This document shows positions 18,401 through 24,958 of a stretch of 64,000 nt of DNA, in pieces. The notes under the pieces are model-generated. The model did not search any database, was not told the DNA's origin, and saw nothing but the letters and a program-made list of their open reading frames with translations. Position numbers and translations under genes: made by a program. Location of the stretch: contig JBJXHN010000001.1 of assembly GCA_046233135.1 (NCBI GenBank), positions 682,001 through 746,000 of the forward strand, read 5' to 3'. This DNA comes from JBJXHN01 sp046233135 (lineage in GTDB: Bacteria > Pseudomonadota > Alphaproteobacteria > Rhodospirillales > Rhodospirillaceae). Every line of letters begins with the position of its first letter. Positions within the stretch are counted from its first letter, which is position 1.

Positions 18401-18992
18401 GGCGCAGACTGTCCAGTTCGTCGCCGAACAGGTCCAGGCGCACGGGCTCGTCGGCGCCGGGCGGGAAGATGTCGACGATGCCCCCGCGCACGGCGTATTC
18501 GCCGGGCTCCATCACCTGTTCCGCCCGGCCATAGCCATGGCGGGCCAGATGGGCCATCAGGTCTTCCATGTCCAGCGGCGCGTTCACCGCCATGGTGAAA
18601 GCGCCCCGGGCCAGCACCTCGCGGGGGGGCACCCGTTGCAGCGCCGCCGCCACGGTGGTCAGAACCACCCGTCCCCTGCCGCCGGGCGCAGCTCCTTCCG
18701 CCAGCCGGCAGAGGCTGTCGAGCCGGCGGGCGACGATCTCCACATTCGGCGAGACGCGGTCATAGGGAACGCAGTCCCAGGCCGGGATCTCCAGCACCTC
18801 CACCTCCGGGTGGGTGCTGGCCAGCAGGTCGGACAGCCGGGCGAGCCGGACATCGTCGCGCGCCACATGGAAAACGGGCATGGGAGCGCAGTGCTCGGCC
18901 AGCGCGCCAAGAACCAGGGCATCCAGCCCTTCCGGGAGGCCGGATGCCGTGATACGGGCGTCGGCCGTTAGCGACTCGAGTAAATTTTTCAA
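15483..18992 (-). CDS. mfd: Transcription-repair coupling factor
   Basis: Mfd removes RNA polymerase stalled at DNA lesions and recruits UvrA. From a TTG start at 18992 the protein is 1169 residues, matching the family. The frame runs further upstream, but that part overlaps sdhE and is not Mfd-like. Regions in order: UvrB-like N-terminal module, RNA-polymerase interaction domain (VHVEHGIGRYEGLE), the RecG-like motor with Walker A GDVGFGKTEVALRA and DEEQ box LIVDEEQHFGV, and a TRG motif region (YQLRGRVGRSRARGYAYL). A C-terminal UvrA-masking domain ends in LMKTLSKIARGDGG. It starts four bases after the sdhE stop codon, so the pair is translationally linked. Confidence 0.95.
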   Translation of the reverse strand: MKNLLESLTADARITASGLPEGLDALVLGALAEHCAPMPVFHVARDDVRLARLSDLLASTHPEVEVLEIPAWDCVPYDRVSPNVEIVARRLDSLCRLAEGAAPGGRGRVVLTTVAAALQRVPPREVLARGAFTMAVNAPLDMEDLMAHLARHGYGRAEQVMEPGEYAVRGGIVDIFPPGADEPVRLDLFGDELDSLRRFDPVSQRTTGTLDTLILRPMSETVLDKESIARFRSAYRELFGQPSRDDALYEAISAGQSFLGMEHWLPLFHDGMDTLFAYVPEGPVTLDSGLDAAMQSRLDQIHEYFEARLSVSQAENAGRDGGMVYNPLTPDRLFLDTVEFERHVAPRPGGAFSPYAAPDVGGMVPVVDAKGRPGHDFADIRARAGANIYEAVVEHVNGLRGAGMQVLLASASLTARDRLAGLLREHGLSPVVTAESWAEAMERAPKATVVLALGLERGFEGPGLAVISETDVLGDRMSRPVRKRKLGDKFIPDVGALADGDLVVHVEHGIGRYEGLETLTAGGAPHDCLRIAYADNNRLYVPVENIEVLSRYGSEQAGVQLDKLGGVAWQARKAKLKQRIRDMAEKLIQVAAARHLRPGAVIQSQEGLYDEFAARFPYAETDDQLRAIAETLDDMASGKPMDRLICGDVGFGKTEVALRAAFAVALTGRQVAVVVPTTLLARQHYLTFRERFQGLPVRVGQLSRLVTGKDAKLIKDEMTKGTVDIVVGTHALLAKSISFKDLGLLIVDEEQHFGVAHKERLKQLRADVHVLTLTATPIPRTLQLALTGVREMSIIATPPVDRLAVRTFVLPFDPVVVREAILRERYRGGQCFYVCPRLNDIDQVMDRLKALVPEVRAVVAHGQMAATRLEEVMTAFAEGEYDVLVATNIVESGLDMPRVNTIIIHRADMFGLAQLYQLRGRVGRSRARGYAYLTLPPGRTLTKAAEKRLDVMQTLDTLGAGFTLASHDLDIRGAGNLLGDEQSGHIKEVGIELYQQLLEEAVAAAREGQGLDEGASEWSPQIQLGTPILIPDSYVKDLNLRLGLYRRIAGLADEAEVEDMAGEMIDRFGPLPPEVENLLKVVTIKVHCRMANAEKVDAGPKGAVIAFRNNEFPNPAGLVRFISQQVASVKLRPDHKLVVRRDWEVAPKRIEGLGSLMKTLSKIARGDGG

Positions 18993-18996
18993 GGGC

Positions 18997-19293
18997 CTAC
19001 GGGTGCAGCTTGAAGGCCTGCAGCATCTCCATGACGTCGGTGCGATACGGCTCCGGCGTCGGCTGGCGGCCCATGATCCAATCCATGATATCGGCGTCGT
19101 GTTCTTCCAGCAGGGCTTCGAACCGGTCAAGCTGGTCATCGGCCATGGTCGCCAGATGTTCCTGGGCGAAACGGCCGATGAAGATGTCGGCCTCTTTCAT
19201 GCCGCGATGCTGGGCGCGGTAGAGGGTGCGCTTGCGGCGGACGTCCAGGCTCGCGAGATCCATGGCAGACGTGGTCCTTGCTGTCGTCATCAC
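18997..19293 (-). CDS. sdhE: Succinate dehydrogenase flavinylation factor SdhE
   Basis: A 98-residue member of the SdhE/YgfY (Sdh5) family, which promotes covalent FAD attachment to SdhA. The family motif is visible as HRGMKEAD (RGMxE), followed by the helical ADDQLDRFEALLEEHDADIMDWIMG. An in-frame ATG at 19263 (MDLASLDVRRKR) would remove ten residues and fits the family better; neither start has a strong ribosome-binding site. It precedes mfd by four bases and diverges from recG. Confidence 0.88.
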   Translation of the reverse strand: MMTTARTTSAMDLASLDVRRKRTLYRAQHRGMKEADIFIGRFAQEHLATMADDQLDRFEALLEEHDADIMDWIMGRQPTPEPYRTDVMEMLQAFKLHP

Positions 19294-19362
19294 ACGGGAG
19301 GTCGGTTATATAGGCCTTCTCGCCCCGTTTTGTCAGCCACCGATGCATCGACCGTTTATCCC

Positions 19363-21456
19363 ATGCGCCCCAGCGCCCTCAATCCCCTGTTCCGTTCTCT
19401 CGACAGCCTGAAGGGCATCGGCAAGGCTCTGGCCCCCCTGGTCAAGCGCCTGATCGATGGTGACAAGGCGGTCAACCTGCTGTGGCACCTGCCCACCGGC
19501 CGGGTCGACCGCCGCTATTCCCCGAAGCTGGCCGAGGCCTTGCCCGGCCAGATCGCCACCCTGACGGTGGTGGTGGGGGAACACCGCAAGCCGCCGCCGG
19601 CCTCGCGCGCGCCCTATCGGGTGATGTGCCACGACGATACGGGAGAGATCGCGCTGATCTATTTCCGCGCCGGTCCCAAGTTCATGCAGACCCTGTTACC
19701 GCCGGGTGAGACGGTGGTGATCAGCGGCCGGGTGGAATCCTGGAACGACATGCTCCAGATGCCCCACCCGGAGCATGTGGTGAAGCCGGACGAGGCCGAC
19801 TCGATCCGGCGGGTGGAGCCGGTCTACCCCCTGACCGCCGGGGTGGTGAACCGGGTGATGGTGCGGCTGACCGATCAGGTCCTGGCCTCCCTGCCCGCTC
19901 TGCCGGAATGGCTGGACGGCCCCCACAAGGACCGGGAAGCCTGGCCCGACTGGAAGGAGGCGATGGAAACCGTCCATCGCCCGATCGAGGCCGGCGACCT
20001 GACCACCGAATCCCCGGCCCGCCGCCGCCTGGCCTATGACGAGTTGCTGGCCAGCCAGCTCGCCCTGCTGCTGGTGCGCAAGGCCACGCGAGAGGCCCAC
20101 GGCCGGGCGATCAAGGGCGACGGCTCGCTGACGACCAAGGTCCTGGCCGCGCTGCCCTTTTCCCTGACCGGAGCGCAGCAGCGCGCGACCCGGGAAATCG
20201 CGGCCGATCTTGCCGCCGAGAAGCGCATGCTGCGCCTGCTTCAGGGGGACGTGGGCAGCGGCAAGACCGTGGTGGCCCTGCTCGCCTTGCTGACGGCTGT
20301 GGAAAGCGGCGCGCAGGCCTGCCTGATGGCGCCGACGGAAATCCTCGCCCGCCAGCACCTGGAGACCCTGGCCCCCCTGTGCGCGGCCGCCGGCGTGCGC
20401 ATCGGCCTGCTGACCGGCCGCGACAAGGGCAAGGCCCGGCAGGCGATCCTCGACGACGTGGCGAGCGGCGCCCTGCCCTTGCTGATCGGCACCCACGCCC
20501 TGTTCCAGAACGACGTGGCCTTCGCCGATCTTGCCCTGGCGGTGGTCGATGAACAGCACCGGTTCGGCGTGCACCAGCGGCTGGCGCTGTCGCGCAAGGG
20601 CCGGGCGGTGGATGTGCTGGTGATGACCGCCACGCCGATCCCGCGCACTCTGACCCTCACCCACTACGGCGACATGGACGTCTCCCGCCTGGACGAAAAG
20701 CCGCCGGGCCGCGAGCCGGTGGATACCCGTGCCCTGCCCGTCGAGCGGCTGGACGATTGCGTGGCCGCCGTGGCCCGGGCCGTGGCCCAGGGTTCCAAGG
20801 TCTACTGGGTCTGCCCGGTGATCGAGGAAAGCGAGGACGGCACCACCGAACTGGCCGCCGCCGAAGCCCGCCATGCCCACCTGCGCGACGCCCTGGGGCC
20901 GCGCGTGGGGCTGGTGCACGGCCGCCTGAAGGGGCCGGAGAAGGATGCGGTGATGGAAGCCTTCGCCGGATCCGAGCTGGACGTGCTGGTGGCCACCACG
21001 GTGATCGAGGTGGGGGTGAATGTGCCCACCGCCCGCATCATGGTGATTGAACACGCGGAACGTTTCGGACTCGCCCAGTTGCACCAGCTGCGTGGACGGA
21101 TCGGTCGCGGCACGGGCAAAAGCACTTGCCTGCTGCTCTACAGCCCGCCCCTGGGTCAGGTGGCGCGGGAGCGGCTGAAGATCATGCGCGACACCGAAGA
21201 CGGCTTTGTCATCGCCGAACGGGACCTGGACCTGCGCGGCGCCGGCGAGGTCCTGGGCACCCGCCAAAGCGGCCTGCCCGGCTTCAAGCTGGCCGATGTG
21301 GGGGTGCACGGTGACCTGGTGGCCACCGCGCGGGCCGATGCGGCGATGGTGGTGGAAACGGATCCGGAGCTGCAGACGGCGCGGGGGCAGGCGCTCAGGA
21401 CGCTACTTTATCTGTTTGAACGGGATGCGGCGGTTCTGACTCTTCGATCCGGATAG
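19363..21456 (+). CDS. recG: ATP-dependent DNA helicase RecG
   Basis: RecG remodels stalled replication forks and Holliday junctions. The protein is 697 residues from the ATG giving MRPSALNPLFRSL; a longer open frame upstream runs antisense through sdhE and is not used. The wedge/OB domain is at about 60-160 (GEIALIYFRAGPKFM). Walker A is GDVGSGKTVVALLA, the DEQH box is VVDEQHRFGVHQRL, and motif VI is QLRGRIGRGTGKSTCLLLY. The ending DLDLRGAGEVLGTRQSG plus a helical tail is typical. The last 62 bp overlap the end of the convergent DUF502 gene. Confidence 0.95.
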   Translation: MRPSALNPLFRSLDSLKGIGKALAPLVKRLIDGDKAVNLLWHLPTGRVDRRYSPKLAEALPGQIATLTVVVGEHRKPPPASRAPYRVMCHDDTGEIALIYFRAGPKFMQTLLPPGETVVISGRVESWNDMLQMPHPEHVVKPDEADSIRRVEPVYPLTAGVVNRVMVRLTDQVLASLPALPEWLDGPHKDREAWPDWKEAMETVHRPIEAGDLTTESPARRRLAYDELLASQLALLLVRKATREAHGRAIKGDGSLTTKVLAALPFSLTGAQQRATREIAADLAAEKRMLRLLQGDVGSGKTVVALLALLTAVESGAQACLMAPTEILARQHLETLAPLCAAAGVRIGLLTGRDKGKARQAILDDVASGALPLLIGTHALFQNDVAFADLALAVVDEQHRFGVHQRLALSRKGRAVDVLVMTATPIPRTLTLTHYGDMDVSRLDEKPPGREPVDTRALPVERLDDCVAAVARAVAQGSKVYWVCPVIEESEDGTTELAAAEARHAHLRDALGPRVGLVHGRLKGPEKDAVMEAFAGSELDVLVATTVIEVGVNVPTARIMVIEHAERFGLAQLHQLRGRIGRGTGKSTCLLLYSPPLGQVARERLKIMRDTEDGFVIAERDLDLRGAGEVLGTRQSGLPGFKLADVGVHGDLVATARADAAMVVETDPELQTARGQALRTLLYLFERDAAVLTLRSG

Positions 21457-22204
21457 GCGCCTTCAGGCCGTTTTCGGACGACGCCTTGCCGCGATAGCTG
21501 GCCGGCAACGGGTCTTCCGGCGCGGCGGCAACCAGGGGCACCTTCTGGACTTCGGCGGGGCGGCGGTCGGGCGGCGTGACGATGCCGCCGGAAATGACCA
21601 TCTTGATGCCCTCTTCCACGCTCATGTCCAGCACCACCAGATCCTCGCGCGGCACGAACAGCAGGAAGCCGCTGGTGGGGTTGGGGGTCGTGGGCAGGAA
21701 AACGTTGATGCATTCGTTTTCCGTCAGGTTCTGCACTTCGCCCTTGGTCACCCCGGTGATGAAGGCCAGCGCCCAGATACCCCGGCGCGGATACTCCACC
21801 AGCACCACCTGCCGGAAGGCGTTGGACTGCTGGGCCAGGATGGTTTCCATGATCTGCTTCAGGGCGCTGTGGATGTTGCGCACCACCGGCACCCGCTGCA
21901 ACAGGTGCTCGCCCCAGCGCACGATCATCCGCCCGACCACGCCCGCCGTCATCGCCCCGATGGCCGTCAGCAGGATCATGATCACCAGCAGCCCCAGCCC
22001 CGGGAAGGGGAAGTCCAGGCGCATGGTCGCGGGCAGCATGGCCGAAACCTGCTTGTCGACGAATTCGATGAAGGCCCAGGCGACAAACAGCGTGATCCCC
22101 ACGGGGGCGGTCACCAGGACACCGGCGAAGAAGTAGGTACGCAAGCGATGCATCAGCGTCACCCGTCCACCCTGATGGGCGGCCTTGGCTTGTTTCGGAT
22201 TCAT
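21395..22204 (-). CDS. DUF502 family membrane protein
   Basis: A 269-residue inner-membrane protein of the DUF502 family, whose function is unknown. Two membrane helices are clear, at about 24-44 (FAGVLVTAPVGITLFVAWAF) and 62-85 (FPGLGLLVIMILLTAIGAM). A soluble part carries the family motifs RVPVVRNIHSALKQIMETI and NVFLPTTPNPTSGFLLFVP. The start is set by GGAG before MNPKQAKAAH; a longer frame to 22354 looks non-coding. The tail is Pro-rich and overlaps the recG end by 62 bp on the opposite strand. Confidence 0.88.
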   Translation of the reverse strand: MNPKQAKAAHQGGRVTLMHRLRTYFFAGVLVTAPVGITLFVAWAFIEFVDKQVSAMLPATMRLDFPFPGLGLLVIMILLTAIGAMTAGVVGRMIVRWGEHLLQRVPVVRNIHSALKQIMETILAQQSNAFRQVVLVEYPRRGIWALAFITGVTKGEVQNLTENECINVFLPTTPNPTSGFLLFVPREDLVVLDMSVEEGIKMVISGGIVTPPDRRPAEVQKVPLVAAAPEDPLPASYRGKASSENGLKAPIRIEESEPPHPVQTDKVAS

Positions 22205-22372
22205 CAACGCTCCATCAGGCGGGGGCAGGACACAAAACGGCACCGGGGCGGCCCTTCCCCCGAAAGGCAACCAAAGGCCATACAGGCACAAAGGAGGGTG
22301 GATCAGCGCGCGGCGCTGCCCTCGCGACATGGTATACTGCGGAACAACCGCCACGGAAATGGGGAGGATGCC

Positions 22373-22963
22373 ATGACCCGATCAAGAGGCGACCAGCGCA
22401 TGAGCTTTGCGCTTCCCTTACCGGCGCTGGGTGCCCTGATCGCCGTCGGCTTGGCATTGGTTCCCGCGCTTGCGCCGGCACAAAGCGGCGGCGCGGTGGA
22501 AAGCGTCCGGGGACCGGCCTGCATCACCGATGCGGGGCATATCTTCGTCAACGGCAAGCGCAGCTACGGCGCCTGCGCCGGCGGCACGGCCGTGACCCTG
22601 GCCATGATCGAGGCGCCGCCGGCCACGCAAATGTGCACCACCCCGGCCGACAAGCCCTGGGACTGCGGCCGCTGGGCGGCCTATGTGATGCTGGAACTGA
22701 CCAAGAAGCGGGAGGTCATCTGCGTGCCGGACGCCGGTGCGAAAGCGCAGGACGGTTCCATCCTCGCCGTCTGTACCGTCGGCGGGCGGGAACTGAACCG
22801 CACCTTGGTCTATCTGGGATGGGCGCTGCCGCAACCGGGCAAGGGCGCCGCCCTCTACGCCGACGCCCTGGAGCACGCCAAGCGGGAGCGCATGGGCCTG
22901 TGGCAAGGCACCTTCCCGCCGCCCGCAGAGTGGGACAAGACGCCGGTGAAGGCCGGGCGCTGA
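22373..22963 (+). CDS. Exported staphylococcal-nuclease-like protein lacking catalytic residues
   Basis: A 196-residue protein with a strong GGGGAGGA ribosome-binding site and a signal peptide ending at APAQS near residue 38. The rest has the layout of a thermonuclease fold: VTLAMIEAPP for the strand and DTPE loop, YVMLELTKKREVICV, LAVCTVGGRELNRTLVYLGWA, and a C-terminal AKRERMGLWQG helix. The active-site positions are lost: the Arg of RLxxIDTPE is Thr, the Glu after the loop is absent, and the Arg of YGRxLA is Ser in DGSILA. Five or more Cys suggest disulfides. It probably binds something instead of cutting nucleic acid; its role is unknown. Confidence 0.72.
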   Translation: MTRSRGDQRMSFALPLPALGALIAVGLALVPALAPAQSGGAVESVRGPACITDAGHIFVNGKRSYGACAGGTAVTLAMIEAPPATQMCTTPADKPWDCGRWAAYVMLELTKKREVICVPDAGAKAQDGSILAVCTVGGRELNRTLVYLGWALPQPGKGAALYADALEHAKRERMGLWQGTFPPPAEWDKTPVKAGR

Positions 22964-23032
22964 ACCACAACCGGCCCACCCGCCAAGGGATAGGGCGCGT
23001 GAGCCGGCAAGTGGAATGCGCCGGACCTGTTA

Positions 23033-23470
23033 TCAGCCGATCCGTTCGAACAGGATTTCCTGCATTTCGATTTCGTGATCGCATTCGCGAATGTCTTCGC
23101 TGACGAAGTCGCGCATGGACACGATCCCAAGGATGGTGCCGTCAGGCCCCGTCACCGGCAGGTGCCGCAGCTTGCCTTCGCGCATCACGTGCAAGGCCTG
23201 GGTGATGGTGGCGGTGGCGCAGACCGTTGCCGGATCGGCCGTCATGACCTGACTGAGGTGCACCCTTTCCGGGTCCAGCCCCGGCGAGATCACCCGGTCA
23301 AGCACGTCCCGTTCGGTGAAGATCCCGCAAAGGCTGCCGCCTTCTTCCACCAGGACCGACCCGACGTGGCGTTCCGACATGGCGCGGGCCGCATCCCGCA
23401 CGGTGGCCAGCGGAGACATGCTGACCGGGGGCAAGGGGGATAACACCTCATGCAAGGTGCGATGGGGCAT
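23033..23470 (-). CDS. Two-CBS-domain protein
   Basis: A 145-residue protein that is little more than a pair of CBS domains (about 10-65, VSMSPLATVRDAARAMSERH, and 72-130, VMTADPATVCATATITQALH). CBS pairs bind adenine nucleotides or related ligands and usually regulate a partner. The start MPHRTLHEVL follows AGGGAGGA; an open frame upstream to 23536 adds nothing conserved. The last 15 residues (RECDHEIEMQEILFERIG) are acidic. No partner gene is adjacent, so its target is unknown. Confidence 0.88.
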   Translation of the reverse strand: MPHRTLHEVLSPLPPVSMSPLATVRDAARAMSERHVGSVLVEEGGSLCGIFTERDVLDRVISPGLDPERVHLSQVMTADPATVCATATITQALHVMREGKLRHLPVTGPDGTILGIVSMRDFVSEDIRECDHEIEMQEILFERIG

Positions 23471-23549
23471 GGGACAGTCCTCCCTTAATTCTTGGGTTTT
23501 ATGCCCTCCAATATAGGCCCCTCCCGGGGTCCGCACTATGGCGGAATCG

Positions 23550-23613
23550 CAAAATACACAAGAAAACCAGCATGTTGCGCCGCAAACTTTGGGTGCGACG
23601 CAACATGCTGGTT
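23550..23613 (-). terminator. Perfect 15-bp inverted repeat with T-rich exit on the minus strand
   Basis: AACCAGCATGTTGCG (23565-23579) and its exact complement (23599-23613) flank an 19-base centre that can itself fold (CGCA/TGCG). On the minus strand the stem is followed by TTTTCTTGTGTATTTT, so it may end transcripts of the 115-residue gene. It lies between two leftward genes. Confidence 0.55.
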
Positions 23614-23640
23614 CTGTCGCCAGCCCGCCTTTCCGAAGGA

Positions 23641-23988
23641 TTATTCATCCAGTTCGATGTAACCGTTTTCGATAGCGTGTTCCAACGCTTCGAACCCCGC
23701 GCGGGCTTCTTCATACATGGCGCGGCGCGCCTTCAGGGTGGCAAGCGATTCGGTGCCGCCCTCCCAGTTCATATGCACCACGGCGTCCAGGTAGCTGGCC
23801 CGCATCTGCGCCAGCGCCACGGCCATGCGATAGAACTGCTCCCGATCCAAAGCCGGAATGCGGGCGTGGATGATTTCCCGATTGGCCGTACGAATGGCTT
23901 TGGACACATCGTCAACAAATCGACGATAGGCCCGTTGACGTTCGCGATCGTCCATATCCGAATAGGCGGTATTAATGACGGCAGACAT
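23641..23988 (-). CDS. Small all-helical protein of unknown function
   Basis: A 115-residue soluble protein I do not recognise. It has a good GGGGAGGG ribosome-binding site ahead of MSAVINTAYS. It appears fully helical and charged, with segments like DDRERQRAYRRFVDDVSKAI, REQFYRMAVALAQMRASYLDAVV and LATLKARRAMYEEARAGFEALEHAI, and an acidic end (YIELDE). No membrane segment or Cys is present. It stands alone between a stem-loop and the repeats at 24066-24147; neighbours give no hint of role. Confidence 0.65.
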   Translation of the reverse strand: MSAVINTAYSDMDDRERQRAYRRFVDDVSKAIRTANREIIHARIPALDREQFYRMAVALAQMRASYLDAVVHMNWEGGTESLATLKARRAMYEEARAGFEALEHAIENGYIELDE

Positions 23989-24065
23989 GGTACCCTCCCC
24001 AAAAGGATATAATTAGTGCCTCGACCGCCCCATATGTAAGGTTAGCATGAATTGAGAAAAGACCG

Positions 24066-24147
24066 TGCAAAATCGAAAAGTTCAGCGAGAATGCGGGGTT
24101 CCGCTTGCGATTTTGCATTGCACTCGGGACGATAGCTGTCCCCGAGT
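24066..24147. repeat. Pair of inverted repeats behind the efflux operon
   Basis: TGCAAAATCG at 24066-24075 is repeated exactly as its complement at 24108-24117, around a small GCGG/CCGC stem. Next to it ACTCGGG/CCCGAGT forms a second stem (about 24122-24147). The second stem lies 24 bp beyond the tetR stop and may end that transcript. The first is in the promoter zone of the 115-residue gene. Function is not shown. Confidence 0.45.
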
Positions 24148-24170
24148 CGTTTTCCGCCCGCCCGAGAGGC

Positions 24171-24905
24171 TCAGCGCCCCTGGCCGTAGGCCCGCAAAAA
24201 TGTGTCGACAGCGAAATTAGCCTTCCGGCTCAAATACTCCGGATCCCAATCCGTCTGTATTCCGAGCAGGCTTCGGGTCTGGATATGGCCGTTCAGCATG
24301 CCCAGGAAGGCTTCGGCCGCCAATTCCGGGTCATCGAGGCGCAACCGTCCCCGGTCGCATTCCTGCTGAAGATAGGCCGCAAGCACGGACAGCACCCGGC
24401 GCGGGCCGGTTTCATAGAAATTCTTCACCGGCTTGGGGTCGCAACCGCTCATGATGATCATGCGCTGCACACACATGCCCGGAGCGCCGGCCACCAGGGA
24501 CAGGAACTGCTGCCCCACTTCCAGCAGGACCGTTTCGGGGCCGGCGTCGGGATCGGGGCGGGACAGGGGGGCCAGCAGGCCCTCGGTACGGTTGGTGATG
24601 ACCGCCGTGAACAGGTCGTCCTTATTGGAAAAAAGGTTGTAGATGGTCTGTTTCGACACTCCGGCCGCGGCGGCGATGGCGTCCATGGTGATGGCATAGC
24701 CATGGGCCACGAACAGATCCGCCGCCGCCTCGATGATCGATTCCCGCTTGCGGGGGTCGGGCCGGCGCCCGCGGCTTGGGGTCGCGGCCCGCTTCGCCAG
24801 GGTGCCGGGGGGGCGGGCGGGGGTGGACCGGGGCTCTTCAGCCACTTGGGGGGAGGTTGAAACGCTCACGGAACAGCTCTTTCCCTTGTCCTGAGGCCTT
24901 TGCAT
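24171..24905 (-). CDS. TetR/AcrR family regulator of the adjacent efflux operon
   Basis: A 244-residue repressor. The DNA-binding domain is at about 48-105: IIEAAADLFVAHGY, MDAIAAAAGVSKQTIYNLF and the closing helix NKDDLFTAVI. The C-terminal part resembles AcrR/AefR-type ligand domains. The first 45 residues are a Pro/Ser-rich extension, so the true start may lie further in. It is the last gene of the EmrA-EmrB-TetR set, 53 bp after the MFS gene. It probably binds the imperfect palindrome at 27944-27958 before the set and so controls its own level. That is inferred from position. Confidence 0.88.
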   Translation of the reverse strand: MQRPQDKGKSCSVSVSTSPQVAEEPRSTPARPPGTLAKRAATPSRGRRPDPRKRESIIEAAADLFVAHGYAITMDAIAAAAGVSKQTIYNLFSNKDDLFTAVITNRTEGLLAPLSRPDPDAGPETVLLEVGQQFLSLVAGAPGMCVQRMIIMSGCDPKPVKNFYETGPRRVLSVLAAYLQQECDRGRLRLDDPELAAEAFLGMLNGHIQTRSLLGIQTDWDPEYLSRKANFAVDTFLRAYGQGR

Positions 24906-24958
24906 CGGCCTTTCATATCGGCTTTCGGCATTCGCCCGTAAACGACTGCCCGGCGACT

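Noticed and set aside
15414..18971. Open frame of about 1185 codons antisense to mfd
   Set aside because: Mfd motifs on the other strand are complete. The antisense product is His/Gln-rich with no domain.
18993..19139. Upstream extension of mfd
   Set aside because: It overlaps sdhE in another frame and reads as Ser/Arg/Trp-rich noise. The TTG at 18992 gives the normal Mfd N-terminus.
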